From the NCBI GenBank assembly GCA_016795385.1, contig JAEUHI010000077.1, positions 1 to 64,000 of the forward strand: a stretch of DNA of 64,000 nt. The letters run 5' to 3'. This stretch comes from Verrucomicrobiales bacterium (lineage in GTDB: Bacteria > Verrucomicrobiota > Verrucomicrobiia > Verrucomicrobiales > DEV007). This document shows positions 63,092 to 64,000 of this stretch, piece after piece (positions within the stretch are counted from its first letter, which is position 1; each line of letters begins with the position of its first letter). Made by a program: the position numbers and the translations under genes. A model generated the notes under the pieces. That model did not search any database, had not been told where the DNA came from, and saw nothing but the letters and a program-made list of their open reading frames with translations.

Positions 63092-63472
63092 TTATCGTTC
63101 CAGGATCTCCACTTCGTAGCCGTCGGGATCGGTGACGAACGCCATCTTGATCTTTTTGCCCGAGGGAAACGCCTCGCGCCAGTCGGCGGGCCAGATGTCG
63201 ATCCCGGCTTTTTCGACGCGATCGCAATAGCTCATGATGTCTTCGACGCCGAGGGCGGTGTGCATGAGGTCCTCGGGGAATTTCACCTCGAAATCGGGCG
63301 AGTAACAGAGCTCGAGAAAGTGGTCGTTCCCGTCGAGCTCGAGAAAAGCAAGCTGGTTGCCGGCCGGAGACTTGTCGGTGCGGCGGGTCAGCTTGAAACC
63401 GAGGGTCTCGTAGAAGGCGATCGTCCGATCGAGATCGCTGACACGAATGCGGGTGTGGAGGAATTTGATCAT
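63092..63472 (-). CDS. VOC/glyoxalase I family protein
   Basis: A 126-residue vicinal-oxygen-chelate protein: FLHTRIRVSDLDRTIAFYET, LGFKLTRR, FLELDGNDHFLELCY, MHTALGVEDI, FVTDPDGYEVEILER. Metal ligands His (LHTRIRV), Glu (HFLELC), His (MHTALG) and Glu (YEVEIL) are in the positions of glyoxalase I (lactoylglutathione lyase). It is likely to detoxify methylglyoxal, though other VOC reactions are possible. The upstream intergenic stretch of 95 bases shows nothing. Confidence 0.85.
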   Translation of the reverse strand: MIKFLHTRIRVSDLDRTIAFYETLGFKLTRRTDKSPAGNQLAFLELDGNDHFLELCYSPDFEVKFPEDLMHTALGVEDIMSYCDRVEKAGIDIWPADWREAFPSGKKIKMAFVTDPDGYEVEILER

Positions 63473-63567
63473 CGCAGAGAGTTGCCCTGTTTTCCGGAGG
63501 CGCGCAAGTGCCGGTTGGCGACCTTGGTGCCACGCAAGGGAGGTGACCGGAGTTCGACTCCCTCGGA

Positions 63568-63999
63568 TCAATTTTGTTCAGCCAGGGAAGCAGCGAGCGA
63601 TTTCGCGCCCTCCTCCCAGCCCGAGGCGTCGGCCGTGCCGAAAGCGGTCACCATTTTCCAAGTCCCCGCAAAGCCCGCCGGCACGGTGTCGTTGTCGAAG
63701 CACTTCAGGTAATACTTCCGGTAGGTGCCGGGCACGTTCCAGATCATCGAGACGTTCTGCGCGTTTTCCGGAGCTTCGAGCAGACGCGAGACCGCGTATT
63801 GCCCGCTCGCGGGTTCGCGCACCGCCACCCAATCGACCTTTTGGCGCACGTGAAACTTCCGCGCTTCCTCCGGAGTATCAAGGAAGGGGCCCGCGATCCG
63901 CTCGTCCGATTTCCCATCCGATCCCGCCAGATAGGCGTCCACCGTCGGCGTCCAGGCGTGCATGAAGTGGTAGACGAGCTTCAAGGGCACGGCCTTCTC
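63568..63999 (-). CDS. Unknown protein, 5' end outside window
   Basis: The frame runs off the right edge, so the N-terminus is missing. The 143 visible residues (EKAVPLKLVYHFMHAWTPTV at the edge, then WVAVREPASGQYAVSRLLE, MIWNVPGTYRKYYLKCFDND) show an alternating strand pattern without a known motif. GTG 63990 could be a start but the frame stays open beyond it. No function can be assigned. Confidence 0.55.
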   Translation of the reverse strand, partial: EKAVPLKLVYHFMHAWTPTVDAYLAGSDGKSDERIAGPFLDTPEEARKFHVRQKVDWVAVREPASGQYAVSRLLEAPENAQNVSMIWNVPGTYRKYYLKCFDNDTVPAGFAGTWKMVTAFGTADASGWEEGAKSLAASLAEQN

Positions 64000-64000
64000 G

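Overview
The window is 64 kb of GC-rich, densely coded bacterial chromosome. The gene set points to Verrucomicrobiota, probably Verrucomicrobiae. Evidence: a planctomycete-type cytochrome/DUF1549/DUF1553 protein beside a DUF1501 protein, a TIGR02597-type protein, DUF1080 and DUF4159 proteins, a PUR-alpha-like small protein, a sulfatase, and a TatC with a large periplasmic insertion. No phage, insertion sequence, rRNA or CRISPR array was seen. The only RNA gene found is a tRNA-Val(GAC) at 40368. Placement below phylum is uncertain.

Layout. 1-4100: end of an unknown gene, then a reverse-strand restriction-modification operon (N6-adenine methyltransferase with a probable N-terminal nuclease motif, followed by a separate PD-(D/E)XK nuclease). 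4100-4830: no intact gene; a G-rich block and the decayed remnant of a secreted repeat domain. 4.8-11.1 kb: glutamate synthase gltBD. 11.3-13.4 kb: two divergent SCO-type copper proteins and a periplasmic HMA protein. 13.4-14.1 kb: a UPF0175/PIN toxin-antitoxin pair; a second one lies at 26.5-27.2 kb. 14.1-18.8 kb: DUF1501 plus cytochrome/DUF1549/DUF1553 pair, the latter with a palindromic repeat translated in frame. 18.9-29.7 kb: two unknown envelope proteins, a LolA-like/MMPL export pair, a tiny H-type lectin, mutS, a metallophosphoesterase, a PcfJ-domain protein and a secreted thioredoxin. 29.7-33.3 kb: tatC fused to a His-rich segment and a helix-hairpin-helix domain, then a PUR-like protein, YicC and an EVE protein. 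33.3-37.6 kb: a Fur-family regulator followed by sufC-sufB-sufD behind two Fur-type palindromes. 37.6-46 kb: DUF4159, FHA and hydrolase proteins, the tRNA, and a run of small enzymes and regulators including HxlR and an alkyltransferase-like protein. 46-50 kb: secreted proteins (DUF1080, repeat protein, TIGR02597). 49.8-55.3 kb: NikR-like regulator, two DUF1989 proteins and a urea/guanidine-type carboxylase. 55.4-64 kb: sulfatase, zwf, a PL7-like protein, folP, bioB, an unknown secreted protein with a possible Cys-His dyad, an amidase lipoprotein, a glyoxalase-family protein and a gene cut by the window edge.

How the genes work together. Clear functional units are nitrogen assimilation (gltBD), Fe-S assembly under a Fur-type switch, copper delivery (SCO/SCO/HMA) and a urea or guanidine carboxylation operon. 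The last lacks an adjacent allophanate hydrolase and has a NikR-like regulator whose nickel ligands are mostly replaced. The least ordinary items are the TatC-His-HhH fusion, the palindromic repeat family that enters two genes (18131 and 54071), and the decayed repeat domain at 4454-4780 that resembles the end of the intact gene at 47294.
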